38,362 nt of DNA from Solimonas aquatica (GTDB lineage: Bacteria > Pseudomonadota > Gammaproteobacteria > Nevskiales > Nevskiaceae), in contig NZ_FOFS01000017.1 in the NCBI RefSeq assembly GCF_900111015.1, positions 62,163 to 100,524 of the forward strand, in the 5' to 3' direction. Both the position numbers and the translations under genes were made by a program. This document shows, piece after piece, positions 8,421 to 16,982 of this stretch. The stretch's first letter is position 1, and each line of letters starts with the position of its first letter. The notes under the pieces were generated by a model. It searched no databases. It worked only from the letters and a program-made list of their open reading frames with translations, and was not told the origin of the DNA.

Positions 8421-9317
8421 TCAGCTCTGCGCTTCCCCCACCGCCCCCAGCAAAGCCTTCACGAAGTTCTCGCGCAGCGGGTTGTGGCCCTGTTTCGGAC
8501 TGAGCACCCCCAGCTCGATGCGCGCCGGCTTGCCGCGCAGCGCCCGGTACACCACGCCGGGGCGGCGCAGATTGCTGACCGAGGCCGGCACCAGGGCGAA
8601 GCCCATGCCGCAGGACACCAGGCTGATCACGGTCTGCATCTGCCGCGCCTGCTGGGTGATGCGCGGCGCAAAGCCGTGCGCGCGGCAGTGGCCGATGGTG
8701 AGATCGTAGAGGCCGGGCGCGATTTCACGCGGCGGCACGATGAAGCTTTCACGCGCCAGCTCGCGCAGGTCCAGAGGGGCGTCGTGCCGGGCGATGGCAT
8801 GCGCAGCGGGCACGGCGAGCACGAGTTCCTCGCGCATCACGCGCTTGAAGCGCAGGTCCGGCTCGTCCACGGGCGCCAGGCCAATGCCCAGATCCAGACG
8901 TGCATCGCGCAGGGCGCGGATCTGCGCATCGGTGGTCATCTCGTGCAGCTGCACTTCCACGCGCGGAAAGCGTGCACGGAAGTCCTTGAGCGCCGGCGGC
9001 AGGATGCCGTAATCGGCAATCGAGACGAAGCCCACGGACAGGGTGCCGGCCTCGCCGCGCGCGGTCTGCTGCACGCGCAGCCGCGCCTGCTCCAGGCGCT
9101 CCAGCAGGCTGCGGGCCTCCTCAAAGAACTCGCGGCCGGCGGGGGTGAGCGCCACGCCGCGATTGCTGCGCGCGAACAGGTGCACGCCCAGCTCCCGCTC
9201 CAGGGCCTTGATCTGCACCGACAGCGGCGGCTGCGAGACGTGCAGGCGCAGCGCCGCCCTGGAGAAGTTGCCCTCCTCGGCCACAGCCACGAAGTAACGC
9301 AGCTGGCGCAGTTCCAC
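8421..9317 (-). CDS. LysR-type transcriptional regulator
   Basis: A 298-residue DNA-binding regulator. The winged helix-turn-helix occupies roughly residues 1-60 ([34 protein letters not shown]). The effector-binding periplasmic-binding-protein fold follows from about 88 (GTLSVGFVS) to the end. The start is placed at the GTG at 9317 (MELRQLRYF), not the TTG at 9326, because the minus strand carries AGGGA nine bases upstream of the GTG, while that same motif would abut the TTG. It is divergent from ilvD with 103 bp between them, which suggests it regulates ilvD or itself. The inducer is unknown. Confidence 0.93.
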   Translation of the reverse strand: MELRQLRYFVAVAEEGNFSRAALRLHVSQPPLSVQIKALERELGVHLFARSNRGVALTPAGREFFEEARSLLERLEQARLRVQQTARGEAGTLSVGFVSIADYGILPPALKDFRARFPRVEVQLHEMTTDAQIRALRDARLDLGIGLAPVDEPDLRFKRVMREELVLAVPAAHAIARHDAPLDLRELARESFIVPPREIAPGLYDLTIGHCRAHGFAPRITQQARQMQTVISLVSCGMGFALVPASVSNLRRPGVVYRALRGKPARIELGVLSPKQGHNPLRENFVKALLGAVGEAQS

Positions 9318-9349
9318 TATTCGCAATCCCTATGGCAGACCGTTGCCGA

Positions 9350-9369
9350 TTGTATTGGCCGATATACAA
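9350..9369. promoter_or_regulatory. Candidate LysR operator between lysR and ilvD
   Basis: A perfect inverted repeat TTGTAT-N8-ATACAA lies in the 103-bp divergent region and contains the T-N11-A core expected of LysR-type binding sites. It is the only strong palindrome in this interval. Assignment to the adjacent regulator is by position. Confidence 0.5.
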
Positions 9370-9420
9370 GCCGCCAAGCACAATAGCGCCCCCAAGCATC
9401 CGCCAGGCCCGAGGTCTCCC

Positions 9421-11268
9421 ATGCCCACCTACCGTTCCCGCACCAGCACCGCCGGCCGCAACATGGCCGGAGCCCGCGCGCTCTGGCGCGCCACCGGCAT
9501 GAAGGATGGCGACTTCCAGAAGCCCATCATCGCGGTGGCCAATTCCTTCACGCAGTTCGTGCCCGGCCATGTGCATCTGAAGGATCTGGGCCAGCTGGTG
9601 ATCGAAGAGATCGAGAAGGCCGGCGGCGTGGGCAAGGAGTTCAACACCATCGCCGTGGACGACGGCATCGCCATGGGCCATGACGGCATGCTCTACAGCC
9701 TGCCCTCGCGCGACATCATCGCCGACAGCGTCGAGTACATGGTCAATGCCCACACCGCCGACGCGCTGGTGTGCATTTCCAACTGCGACAAGATCACGCC
9801 CGGCATGCTGATGGCCGCGCTGCGCCTGAACATTCCCGTGGTGTTCGTCTCCGGCGGACCGATGGAAGCCGGCAAGACCAAGCTCGCCAAGTCCGACCAG
9901 GTGATTCCGCTGGATCTGGTGGACGCCATGGTCGCCGCCGCCGATGACAAGGTCTCCGACGAAGATGTGGCGAACATCGAGCGTTCCGCCTGCCCCACCT
10001 GCGGCTCCTGCTCGGGCATGTTCACCGCCAATTCCATGAACTGCCTGACCGAGGCCCTGGGCCTGTCGCTGCCGGGCAATGGCTCGCTGGTGGCCACGCA
10101 TGCCGACCGCGAGCAGCTGTTCCGTGAGGCCGGTCGCCTGGTCGTGGACCTCGCCCGCCGCTATTACGAGCAGAACGACGAGCGCGTGCTGCCGCGCAAT
10201 ATCGCCAGCAAGGCCGGCTTCGAAAACGCGATGACTCTGGACATCGCCATGGGCGGCTCCACCAACACCGTGCTGCATCTGCTGGCGGCGGCGCAGGAAG
10301 CGCAGGTGGATTTCACCATGGCCGACATCGACCGCCTCTCGCGTCGCGTGCCGAACGTGTGCAAGGTGGCGCCGTCCAGCCACTACCATCTGGAAGACGT
10401 GCATCGCGCCGGCGGCGTGATGGCGATTCTCGGCGAGCTGGAGCGCGGCGGCCTGCTCGACGCCAGCGTGCCCACCGTGCACAGCGCCTCGCTGGCCGAG
10501 GCCCTGGCGCGCTGGGACGTGAAGCGCACGAGCGATGCCAAGGTGCATGCATTCTTCCGCGCCGGTCCGGCCGGCATCCGCAGCACGCAGGCGTTTTCGC
10601 AGAGCACGCGCTACGAGACCCTGGACCTGGATCGCGAGAAGGGCTGCATCCGCGCGCGTGAGCACGCCTACAGCCAGGACGGTGGTCTGGCCGTGCTGTA
10701 CGGCAATCTTGCCGAGCGCGGCTGCATCGTGAAGACCGCCGGCGTGGACGCCAGCATTCTCAAGTTCAGCGGCCCGGCCGTGGTGCTGGAAAGCCAGGAC
10801 GCGGCGGTGGAAGCGATTCTCTCCGGCAAGGTGAAGGCCGGCGATGTGGTGCTGATCCGCTACGAAGGTCCGCGCGGCGGCCCCGGCATGCAGGAGATGC
10901 TTTATCCCACCAGCTATCTGAAGTCCAAGGGCCTGGGCAAGCTCTGCGCGCTGATCACCGACGGCCGCTTCTCCGGCGGCACGGCGGGTCTGTCCATCGG
11001 CCACGTCTCGCCGGAAGCGGCCGAGGGCGGCAACATCGGCCTGATCCAGAGCGGCGACAGCATCGTCATCGACATTCCCAATCGCATCGTGCGCATCGAT
11101 GTCAGCGACGAGGAACTGGCGCGTCGTCGCGTGGCGCAGAACGCCAAGGGCTGGAAGCCGGCGCAGCCGCGTCCGCGCAAGGTCAGCGCCGCGCTGCGCG
11201 CCTACGCCAAGCTGGTGACCAGCGCCGACAAGGGCGCGGTGCGTGACCTGAAGCTTCTGGATGACTGA
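9421..11268 (+). CDS. ilvD: Dihydroxy-acid dehydratase
   Basis: A 615-residue iron-sulfur enzyme of branched-chain amino-acid synthesis. It dehydrates 2,3-dihydroxy-isovalerate and 2,3-dihydroxy-3-methylvalerate to the keto acids for valine, leucine and isoleucine. Cluster cysteines are visible: Cys122 in [10 protein letters not shown] and the CPTCGSC group (191-197). [10 protein letters not shown] and DGRFSGGT are also typical. Length equals the E. coli-type enzyme. The ATG at 9421 gives the canonical [19 protein letters not shown] start, with GAGG just upstream. It is monocistronic: a divergent LysR gene upstream and a strong terminator downstream. Confidence 0.98.
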   Translation: MPTYRSRTSTAGRNMAGARALWRATGMKDGDFQKPIIAVANSFTQFVPGHVHLKDLGQLVIEEIEKAGGVGKEFNTIAVDDGIAMGHDGMLYSLPSRDIIADSVEYMVNAHTADALVCISNCDKITPGMLMAALRLNIPVVFVSGGPMEAGKTKLAKSDQVIPLDLVDAMVAAADDKVSDEDVANIERSACPTCGSCSGMFTANSMNCLTEALGLSLPGNGSLVATHADREQLFREAGRLVVDLARRYYEQNDERVLPRNIASKAGFENAMTLDIAMGGSTNTVLHLLAAAQEAQVDFTMADIDRLSRRVPNVCKVAPSSHYHLEDVHRAGGVMAILGELERGGLLDASVPTVHSASLAEALARWDVKRTSDAKVHAFFRAGPAGIRSTQAFSQSTRYETLDLDREKGCIRAREHAYSQDGGLAVLYGNLAERGCIVKTAGVDASILKFSGPAVVLESQDAAVEAILSGKVKAGDVVLIRYEGPRGGPGMQEMLYPTSYLKSKGLGKLCALITDGRFSGGTAGLSIGHVSPEAAEGGNIGLIQSGDSIVIDIPNRIVRIDVSDEELARRRVAQNAKGWKPAQPRPRKVSAALRAYAKLVTSADKGAVRDLKLLDD

Positions 11269-11296
11269 AGCGGCGCTGCGACGGTCTGAAGTGGCA

Positions 11297-11324
11297 ACGG
11301 CACGCGCAGGCGTGCCGTTTTTTT
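11297..11324 (+). terminator. Rho-independent terminator of ilvD
   Basis: A nine-bp perfect stem ACGGCACGC (11297-11305) / GCGTGCCGT (11310-11318) with loop GCAG, followed by seven T (11318-11324). It lies 28 bp after the ilvD stop, before the convergent AraC gene. Confidence 0.93.
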
Positions 11325-11396
11325 GCTCGCGCTGCAGGGAGAGCGGCGCGATGAGGGAGAGGGGACTGATCCAGCGCCACGCGCAGTGCCTGGCCC

Positions 11397-12467
11397 TTAC
11401 GCGCCTTCGCCCTGCGCTGCGCTCGAGCGCATCAGGGCGGCGCGCGGTGCCTCGCGGAACTGGCGCGGCGTCTGGCCGTAACGGCGGCGAAACGCGCGGA
11501 TGAAGTTCGAGGCGTCCTGATACGCCAGACGCCGCGCCACTTCCTGCACGTCCAGCGCCGATTCCTCGAGCAGCAGCGCGGCGGCGTCCATGCGCACGCG
11601 GTCGAGGATCTTCTGGAAGCTCTCGCCTTCCTGCTGCAGGCCGCGCCGCAGGCTGCGCGGCGACAGATGGAAGTAATCCGCCGCCTGGGCGAGCGTCGGA
11701 AAGGTCTCGGCCTGCGCGCCGAGATAGGCGGCCAGGCGCTCGCTCAGGCGCGTGGCGCTGCGCCGCAGATCGAGCTGGCATTGCCGCAGCGCGGCGGCGT
11801 GTGCGGGGGCATCGGCCGAAGGCAGCGCGCGGTCGAGCAGTTCCAGCGGCAGGCGCGCGGCCAGCATCGGCGCGTGAAACAGCAGCTCGCTGCTGCACAC
11901 CGCGCCGCGCTGCGCGACCCAGGCCGGCGGAGCGAAAGGCAGCTCGAAGCAGACGCGGTTGAGCTGGCGGCCCAGCAGGCTGTGCATCAGATCCTGCAGC
12001 GCGAACACCGTGACCGTGGCGATGAACTCTTCCAGCTCGTAGAGCGGCAGCGCGGGCTCGTAGCACAGGCGCAGCTGGCTGCCGGACTCGCGCAGGCTCA
12101 GGCGCAGGTTGGCGCAGCGCAGCGGCATCAGCGTCACCAGACTCTGCAGGGCCTGGCGCAGATTGGCGCTGCTGAAGATGGCGGTGCCGACATTGCCGTG
12201 CATATTGCTGCGCACGCGTCGCCCCCATTCCACCGCCAGCAGCGCGTCGCTGCATTGCCGCCGTGCGAGGCGGATGAAGCTCAGCGCATGACGCAGTTCC
12301 ACCGGCTCGCTCACCTCGTCCAGCGCCGCCGGCAGCCCGGCGGCGCGCAGCAGGCCGGGCAGCTCGGCGACACCGCGCCGCTGCAGGGTTTCGCAGAACA
12401 GGCGCAGGTAGACCGGATGCAGCGTCGCCGGAACCGGACTGCGCTGCGAAAGTAGACGGGCACTCAT
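11397..12467 (-). CDS. AraC-family transcriptional regulator (OruR/ArgR-like)
   Basis: A 356-residue regulator. The N-terminal ~230 residues match the arabinose-binding-like domain found in OruR-type AraC proteins (VEWGRRVRSNMHGNVGTAIFSS, then CFELPFAPPAW). The C-terminal double helix-turn-helix is clear: LSPRSLRRGLQQEGESFQKILDRVRMD and VQEVARRLAYQDASNFIRAFRRRYGQTPRQFR. The ATG at 12467 is chosen because the conserved domain begins soon after it; the frame stays open to 12602 without conserved sequence. It is divergent from the GST/enoyl-CoA-hydratase operon, which it probably controls. Such regulators often sit beside catabolic or lipid genes. Confidence 0.92.
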   Translation of the reverse strand: MSARLLSQRSPVPATLHPVYLRLFCETLQRRGVAELPGLLRAAGLPAALDEVSEPVELRHALSFIRLARRQCSDALLAVEWGRRVRSNMHGNVGTAIFSSANLRQALQSLVTLMPLRCANLRLSLRESGSQLRLCYEPALPLYELEEFIATVTVFALQDLMHSLLGRQLNRVCFELPFAPPAWVAQRGAVCSSELLFHAPMLAARLPLELLDRALPSADAPAHAAALRQCQLDLRRSATRLSERLAAYLGAQAETFPTLAQAADYFHLSPRSLRRGLQQEGESFQKILDRVRMDAAALLLEESALDVQEVARRLAYQDASNFIRAFRRRYGQTPRQFREAPRAALMRSSAAQGEGA

Positions 12468-12591
12468 GTGCGGGGCGGAGGGTGGGAGCGCGCAATTTGG
12501 CCTGATATGACTATCGAATGTCCACTCTGACTCTGGGCGCGGCGGCGGTGCCTGCCGACAATCTGCGCAGCCATGACAAGAGGAGAGCGGC

Positions 12592-13782
12592 ATGTCCGAC
12601 ACACGCCCTGAAGGCGAGACCTACACCCTCTGGGGCGGCGCGCTGTCGCTGTACTCGGGCAAGGTGCGCGCCTACCTGATCAAGAAGGGCCTGCGCTACC
12701 GCGAGTTCTACGCCGGCCATCCGGAGTTTCGCAGCCGCGTGCTGCCGCTGGTGCGCCTGGGCGTGACGCCGATTCTGGAAACGCCGCAGAACGAGGTGCT
12801 GCAGGACTCCACCGAGATCATCGATTTCATGGAGCAGCGCCTGCCGCAAGAGCCGATGATTCCGCGCACGCCGGTGCAGCGCGTGATCGCGCGCCTGCTG
12901 GACGCCTACGGCACCGAACACCTGCTGCTGCCCGCCATGCATTACCGCTGGGCCGAGCCGTATCGCAGCGCGCAGCTGCCGTTCCTGGAGGCGGAGTTTG
13001 GCCGCGTCGCGTACCTGGGCAAGGATCGCGCGGCGCGCAACGCCGCCGGCGCCAGGATGATGGCCTACTTCGGCGGCATGCTGCCCTCGCTGGGCGGCAC
13101 GCCGGAGACCGCGCCCGCCATCGAAACCGCGTATCTGGATCTGCTGGAGCGGCTCGACCTGCATTTCCAGCAAGTGCCGTATCTGCTCGGCGGCCGCGCC
13201 AGCATCGCCGACTTCGGCCTGATGGCACCGCTCTACGCGCATCTGGCGCGCGATCCGGAACCGGCGCGGCTGATGGCGCTGCGCGCACCGAACGTGAAGC
13301 GCTGGGTGGAGCGCATGAACCAGGCGGTGATGGTCGACGCCGAATTCCCGGAGCTGGCGCCGGACTGGCCGGCCGACGATGCGCTGCCGGCGACGCTGGA
13401 GCCGGTGCTGGAACTGCTGTTCCGCGACTGGACGCCCGAACTCGAAGCCAATCTGCGCTGCTACCAGCAGTGGCTGCAGGCCGAGGGCGGACGCGCGCCC
13501 GGCACAGTGCTCAACCTCGATGCGCAGCGCCGCGTGCATCCCACGCTCGGGCCCATCGAATATCCGCTGCGCGGCCTGCGCATCCGCCGCAACAGCGCGC
13601 CGCAGACGCTCTGGCATTTCGAGCAGGCCGCATCGCTGGCGCGTGCGCTGCAAGGCCCGGCGCGCGAGCGCTTCGCTGCGCTGATGGCGCGCGTCGGCGG
13701 CACGGCCGCGATGCAGCTGCAGCTGCCGCGCGCCATCGTCCGCCGCGACCATGTGCTGGTGCTCGGCGAAACCACTTCCTGA
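12592..13782 (+). CDS. Glutathione S-transferase family protein with extended C-terminus
   Basis: A 396-residue cytosolic protein. Residues ~11-90 form a thioredoxin-like GST N-domain (YTLWGGALSLYSGKVRAYL, GVTPILETPQN, LQDSTEIIDFME). The alpha-helical GST C-domain spans about 95-250 (YLLGGRASIADFGLMAPLYAHL). A further ~140 residues follow that normal GSTs of about 220 residues lack. The catalytic Ser or Cys near SGK cannot be assigned with confidence. The ribosome site AGAGGAGA lies six bases before the ATG. It is the first gene of a two-gene operon with an enoyl-CoA hydratase 13 bp downstream. The substrate is unknown. Confidence 0.85.
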   Translation: MSDTRPEGETYTLWGGALSLYSGKVRAYLIKKGLRYREFYAGHPEFRSRVLPLVRLGVTPILETPQNEVLQDSTEIIDFMEQRLPQEPMIPRTPVQRVIARLLDAYGTEHLLLPAMHYRWAEPYRSAQLPFLEAEFGRVAYLGKDRAARNAAGARMMAYFGGMLPSLGGTPETAPAIETAYLDLLERLDLHFQQVPYLLGGRASIADFGLMAPLYAHLARDPEPARLMALRAPNVKRWVERMNQAVMVDAEFPELAPDWPADDALPATLEPVLELLFRDWTPELEANLRCYQQWLQAEGGRAPGTVLNLDAQRRVHPTLGPIEYPLRGLRIRRNSAPQTLWHFEQAASLARALQGPARERFAALMARVGGTAAMQLQLPRAIVRRDHVLVLGETTS

Positions 13783-13795
13783 TCCGGAGCAGACC

Positions 13796-14581
13796 TTGTC
13801 CTCACCACTGCTGAGCGAACGCCGCGACGGCGTGCTGGTTCTCACCCACCAGGCCGCACCCTGGAACCGCATGGGCTTTGCCTACATGGACGCACTGGAG
13901 GCGGCCGTCGATGAGGCGGCGCGCGATCCGCAGGTGCGTGCGCTGCTGCTCACCGCCGAGGGCGAGGCGAATTTTTCCGTGGGCATGGATCTCAAGGAAC
14001 TGCTGCTGCACAGCGCCGCGCGTGGCGGCGCCGAGGCGGTGCTCGACCAGCGTCTGCGCGTGCTGCGCAAGATCGAGCTGCTGGACAAGCCTTCGGTGGT
14101 CACGCTGTTCGGCTTCTGCCTGGGCGGCGGCCTGGAACTGCCGCTGGCCTGCCATTTCCGCCTCGCCGCCAGCGAAGGCGCCCAGATCGGCCTGCCGGAG
14201 CTGGAGCTGGGCACGGTGCCGGCCTGGGGCGGCAGCGCGCGTCTCACCCGCTGCGTGGGCCGCGACCGCGCTCTGGACCTGATTCTGCGCCGGCGCAAGA
14301 TCGACGGCGCCGAGGCGCTGCGCATCGGCCTGGTGCACAGCCTGCATCCGCTCGCGCAGCTCAAGTCCGCGGCCTTCGAGCTGGCCCGCGAACTGGCTGC
14401 ACAGCCGCGTCCCAGCGTGGCCGGCGTGCTGCGCTGCGTGGTCGGCGCCGAACATCTGCCGCTGGCCGATGCCCTGGCCGTGGAGCGCCAGGCCGTGCTC
14501 GCCTGCCGCGACAGCGGCAATCAGGATGAAGGCCTGCACGCCTTTCTCGACAAGCGCCGGCCACAGTTTCCCGTGCCCTGA
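13796..14581 (+). CDS. Enoyl-CoA hydratase/isomerase family protein
   Basis: A 261-residue crotonase-fold enzyme that acts on acyl-CoA thioesters. Seen: the oxyanion-hole segment GEANFSVGMDLKEL, then FGFCLGGGLELPLACHFRLA, and LPELELGTVPAWGGSARL, in the position of the E-LG-P-GG motif. The start is the TTG at 13796, because GGAG (13786-13789) lies six bases upstream and the family usually begins here; the upstream in-frame ATG at 13751 lies inside the GST gene. It is translated from the same mRNA as the GST gene. The exact reaction (hydratase, isomerase or hydrolase) is undecided. Confidence 0.9.
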   Translation: MSSPLLSERRDGVLVLTHQAAPWNRMGFAYMDALEAAVDEAARDPQVRALLLTAEGEANFSVGMDLKELLLHSAARGGAEAVLDQRLRVLRKIELLDKPSVVTLFGFCLGGGLELPLACHFRLAASEGAQIGLPELELGTVPAWGGSARLTRCVGRDRALDLILRRRKIDGAEALRIGLVHSLHPLAQLKSAAFELARELAAQPRPSVAGVLRCVVGAEHLPLADALAVERQAVLACRDSGNQDEGLHAFLDKRRPQFPVP

Positions 14582-14599
14582 GCCGCGCGCCAGCACCGG

Positions 14600-14631
14600 T
14601 ACAGATCAGGCCCGAATCGTCGCCATCTGTA
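14600..14631. promoter_or_regulatory. Candidate operator upstream of the EamA transporter
   Basis: Inverted repeat TACAGAT (14600-14606) - N18 - ATCTGTA (14625-14631), in the 105-bp gap before the transporter gene. Perfect 7-bp arms in an otherwise GC-rich gap suggest a regulator site, possibly for a GntR/MocR-type protein. No such regulator gene is in the window. Confidence 0.4.
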
Positions 14632-14686
14632 TCTTCCTGACTGCTGCGCCGACACCTACCATCACCGCTTCCTCCAGGAAGCGGCG

Positions 14687-15547
14687 ATGGACAGCAAATC
14701 CCAGGGCCTGGGCAGCGGCCTGCTCGGCGTGATCATCTTCAGCGGCTCGCTGCCGGCCACGCGCCTGGCGGTGAGCGCCTTTTCACCGCTGTTCCTGAGC
14801 GGCGCGCGCGCCGTGCTGGCAGCCCTGCTGGGCCTGCTGATGCTTCTGCTGTTGCGCCAGCGCCGCCCGCAGGCAGCGGACTGGCCGACGCTGGCGGTCG
14901 TGGCCCTGGGCGTGGTGCTGGGTTTCCCGCTGCTCTCCGCGCTGGCCTTGCGCGAGATCAGCGCCGCACACGCCACCGTCTTCATCGCCCTGCTGCCGCT
15001 GGCCACCGCCGCCTTTGCCGTGCTGCGCGGCGCCGCGCGGCCACGCCCGCGGTTCTGGCTGTACTCGGTGCTGGGCGCGGCGACCGTGGCGGGCTTCGCG
15101 CTGCTGCGCGATCACAGCACCTCACTGCGCGGCGATCTGCTGATGCTGGCCGCCATCGTCGTCTGCGGCCTGGGCTATGCCGAAGGCGCGCGCCTGACCC
15201 CGCGCCTCGGCGGCTGGCAGGTGATCTGCTGGGCGCTGCTGCTGGCATCGCCGCTGATGCTCCTGCTGGCCCTGCTCAACTGGCCGCAGCACGGGTCGGT
15301 CATCCGCCTGCCGGCCTGGCTGGGCCTGATTTACGTTTCGCTGTTCAGCATGCTGATCGGCTTCGTGTTCTGGTATCGCGGCCTGGCCCTGGGCGGCGTG
15401 GCGCGCATCAGCCAGCTGCAGCTGCTGCAACCTTTTCTCGCCCTGGCACTGGCCGCACTGCTGCTGGGCGAAACCATCGCGCCCGCCCTGCTGGCCAGCT
15501 GCGCGGCCGTGCTGCTCTGCGTGGTGCTGGCGCAGCGTCACGCCTGA
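14687..15547 (+). CDS. EamA/DMT-superfamily transporter
   Basis: A 286-residue inner-membrane protein with ten predicted hydrophobic segments arranged as two EamA repeats (about 10-140 and 150-283). This is the drug/metabolite transporter layout used for export of amino acids or other small metabolites. Seen: TRLAVSAFSPLFLSGARAVLAALLGL in the first repeat, and VSLFSMLIGFVFWYRGLALGG with RISQLQLLQPFLALALA in the second. Charged residues fall in the short loops. It has its own upstream palindrome. The substrate cannot be told from sequence. Confidence 0.92.
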   Translation: MDSKSQGLGSGLLGVIIFSGSLPATRLAVSAFSPLFLSGARAVLAALLGLLMLLLLRQRRPQAADWPTLAVVALGVVLGFPLLSALALREISAAHATVFIALLPLATAAFAVLRGAARPRPRFWLYSVLGAATVAGFALLRDHSTSLRGDLLMLAAIVVCGLGYAEGARLTPRLGGWQVICWALLLASPLMLLLALLNWPQHGSVIRLPAWLGLIYVSLFSMLIGFVFWYRGLALGGVARISQLQLLQPFLALALAALLLGETIAPALLASCAAVLLCVVLAQRHA

Positions 15548-15590
15548 AGCCAGGCTTGAATTCTGCCGCCCCCGCTTTCACCCTCCACCC

Positions 15591-16760
15591 ATGTCCGAAA
15601 CCCTGCGCGATCTGTTTCTGCTCGACCCCGAGCTGGTGTTCCTCAACCACGGCTCCTTCGGTGCCCTGCCGCGCGAGGTCTGGGAAGCGCAGCAGCGCTG
15701 GCAGCTGGAGATGGAACGCAATCCGGTGGCGTTTCTGGGCCGGCGCTCGGCGATCCTGCTGCGCGAGGCGCGCGAAGCGCTCGGCACGGCGCTGGGCGCA
15801 GCGGCCGGACATCTGGTGTTCATGCCCAATGCCACCACCGGCGTGAACGTGGTGGCGCAGTCGCTGCGCCTGCAGGCCGGCGATGAGGTGCTGGCCAGCG
15901 ATCTGGAATACGGCGCCTGCGACGCGGCCTGGGAACATCTCTGCGCCAGACAGGGCGCGCACTACCGGCGCGTGGAGATCCCCCTGCCCTATCAGCGCGA
16001 GCACGTGCTGGCGCGCCTGCTCGCTGCCATCACGCCGCGCACGCGCCTGATTTTTCTCAGCCACATCAGCTCCACCACCGCGCTGATTCTGCCGGTGGCC
16101 GAGCTGTGCCAGGCGGCGCGCGAGCGCGGCATTCTCACGCTCATCGATGGCGCACACGCGCCGGGCCAGATCGCGCTGGACATCGAAGCGGTGGGCGCGG
16201 ATTTCTACGCGGGCAACTGCCACAAATGGCTGTGCGCACCCAAGGGCGCGGGCTTTCTCTACGCGCGGCCCGAGCATCACGGCCTGCTCGAACCCACGGT
16301 GCTGAGCTGGGGTTATGCCGCCAGCCGCGCCGGACATTCGGGCTTCGATGCGTATCTGGGTCGCAGCCTGTTCGAGCGGCGCATGCAGTGGCAGGGCACG
16401 CGCGATATCTCGGCCTGGCTGGCGGTGCCGGCGGCGCTGGCCTTTCAGGCGCGGCACGACTGGCCGGCGCAGCGCGCACGCTGTCATGCCCTGGCCGCGC
16501 AGGCCCTGCACACGCTCACGCAGCGCTTCGGCCTGTCCCCCATCGCACAGGATCAGGACTGGGCGCAGATGGTGGCGATTCCGGTGCCGGCGCAGGACCC
16601 CGAAAGCCTGCGGCGAAGCCTGTTCGAAGACAGCGGCATCGAAATTCCGGTGACGTATCACGGTGGCCAAGTGTTCGTGCGCCTCTCGGTGCAGGCCTAC
16701 AACTCGGCGGATGATGTCGCTCGTCTGCTCGCCGCACCCGCCCTGCAGATCGGCGCTTGA
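15591..16760 (+). CDS. Class V aminotransferase (isopenicillin-N-epimerase-like)
   Basis: A 389-residue PLP enzyme of aspartate aminotransferase fold type I, class V. Seen: the N-terminal FLNHGSFGALPREV, characteristic of the isopenicillin N epimerase-like subfamily, phosphate-binding NATTGVNVVA (80-89), Asp186 in LIDGAHAPGQ and the Schiff-base Lys212 in GNCHKWLCAPKG. Members act as epimerases, cysteine desulfhydrases or ergothioneine-pathway lyases, so the substrate is not determined. It starts 43 bp after the EamA gene and may be co-transcribed with it. Its last codons contain the -35 of the promoter for the next transcript. Confidence 0.9.
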   Translation: MSETLRDLFLLDPELVFLNHGSFGALPREVWEAQQRWQLEMERNPVAFLGRRSAILLREAREALGTALGAAAGHLVFMPNATTGVNVVAQSLRLQAGDEVLASDLEYGACDAAWEHLCARQGAHYRRVEIPLPYQREHVLARLLAAITPRTRLIFLSHISSTTALILPVAELCQAARERGILTLIDGAHAPGQIALDIEAVGADFYAGNCHKWLCAPKGAGFLYARPEHHGLLEPTVLSWGYAASRAGHSGFDAYLGRSLFERRMQWQGTRDISAWLAVPAALAFQARHDWPAQRARCHALAAQALHTLTQRFGLSPIAQDQDWAQMVAIPVPAQDPESLRRSLFEDSGIEIPVTYHGGQVFVRLSVQAYNSADDVARLLAAPALQIGA

Positions 16761-16785
16761 CGGCATCGCGCTTTGCTCTCAGTAT
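16757..16785 (+). promoter_or_regulatory. Candidate promoter of the leader/argD transcript
   Basis: TTGACG (16757-16762), a 17-bp spacer and CAGTAT (16780-16785, keeping the A2, A5 and T6 consensus bases). The -35 overlaps the stop codon of the preceding gene. Transcription would begin near 16792, essentially at the ATG of the leader reading frame at 16794, so the mRNA may be leaderless. Confidence 0.5.
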
Positions 16786-16793
16786 CCGCGCCC

Positions 16794-16892
16794 ATGTTGA
16801 ACGCCATCACCATCCGAGCCCGAGCTGCCAGCCGCCGCGCCATGCGCTGCGCGGCCTTGCGCGTTTGCCGGAACCGGGATCGGATCAGCTAG
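16794..16892 (+). CDS. Candidate arginine-rich leader peptide
   Basis: A 32-codon frame (ATG 16794, TAG 16890-16892) with nine Arg codons: CGA at 16815 and 16821, CGC-CGC at 16833-16838, CGC at 16845 and 16860, CGG at 16869, 16875 and 16881. It lies between a promoter and an intrinsic terminator upstream of an ArgD-type gene, the position of amino-acid operon leader peptides. No Shine-Dalgarno is visible, but the predicted transcript start is at the ATG. The peptide itself probably has no function; ribosome stalling on Arg codons would be the signal. Part of the Arg excess could come from high GC. Confidence 0.5.
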   Translation: MLNAITIRARAASRRAMRCAALRVCRNRDRIS

Positions 16893-16946
16893 CAAAAACC
16901 CCAGACCAGCAACACGAAAAGGCCGCGGACTCCGCGGCCTTTTTTG
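16834..16946 (+). promoter_or_regulatory. Candidate ribosome-mediated transcription attenuator (arginine)
   Basis: Three exclusive pairings are visible. The protector hairpin is GCCGCGC (16834-16840) with GCGCGGC (16849-16855). The antiterminator is CGCGGCCTT (16850-16858) with AAGGCCGCG (16919-16927), nine perfect pairs. The terminator is AAGGCCGCGG (16919-16928) with CCGCGGCCTT (16932-16941), then T to 16945. A ribosome stalled on CGC-CGC at 16833-16838 would mask the protector arm, freeing 16850-16858 to break the terminator. This is the logic of his, trp and ilv attenuators, here with Arg codons before an acetylornithine-aminotransferase-type gene. Function is inferred from structure. Confidence 0.6.
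16917..16946 (+). terminator. Intrinsic terminator upstream of the ArgD-type gene
   Basis: Stem AAGGCCGCGG / CCGCGGCCTT with loop ACT (16929-16931), extended by an A/T stretch to 12 bp, and a run of six T (16940-16945). It ends 37 bp before the downstream ATG. It may also end transcripts reading out of the aminotransferase V gene. Confidence 0.9.
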
Positions 16947-16982
16947 TTGTTCGCCTTTTCGCAAACCACCCGAAGAACCGTC

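Noticed and set aside
9121-12495. 1124-codon minus-strand frame across ilvD
   Set aside because: Antisense shadow of ilvD and out-of-frame with the AraC gene. High third-position GC keeps opposite frames open.
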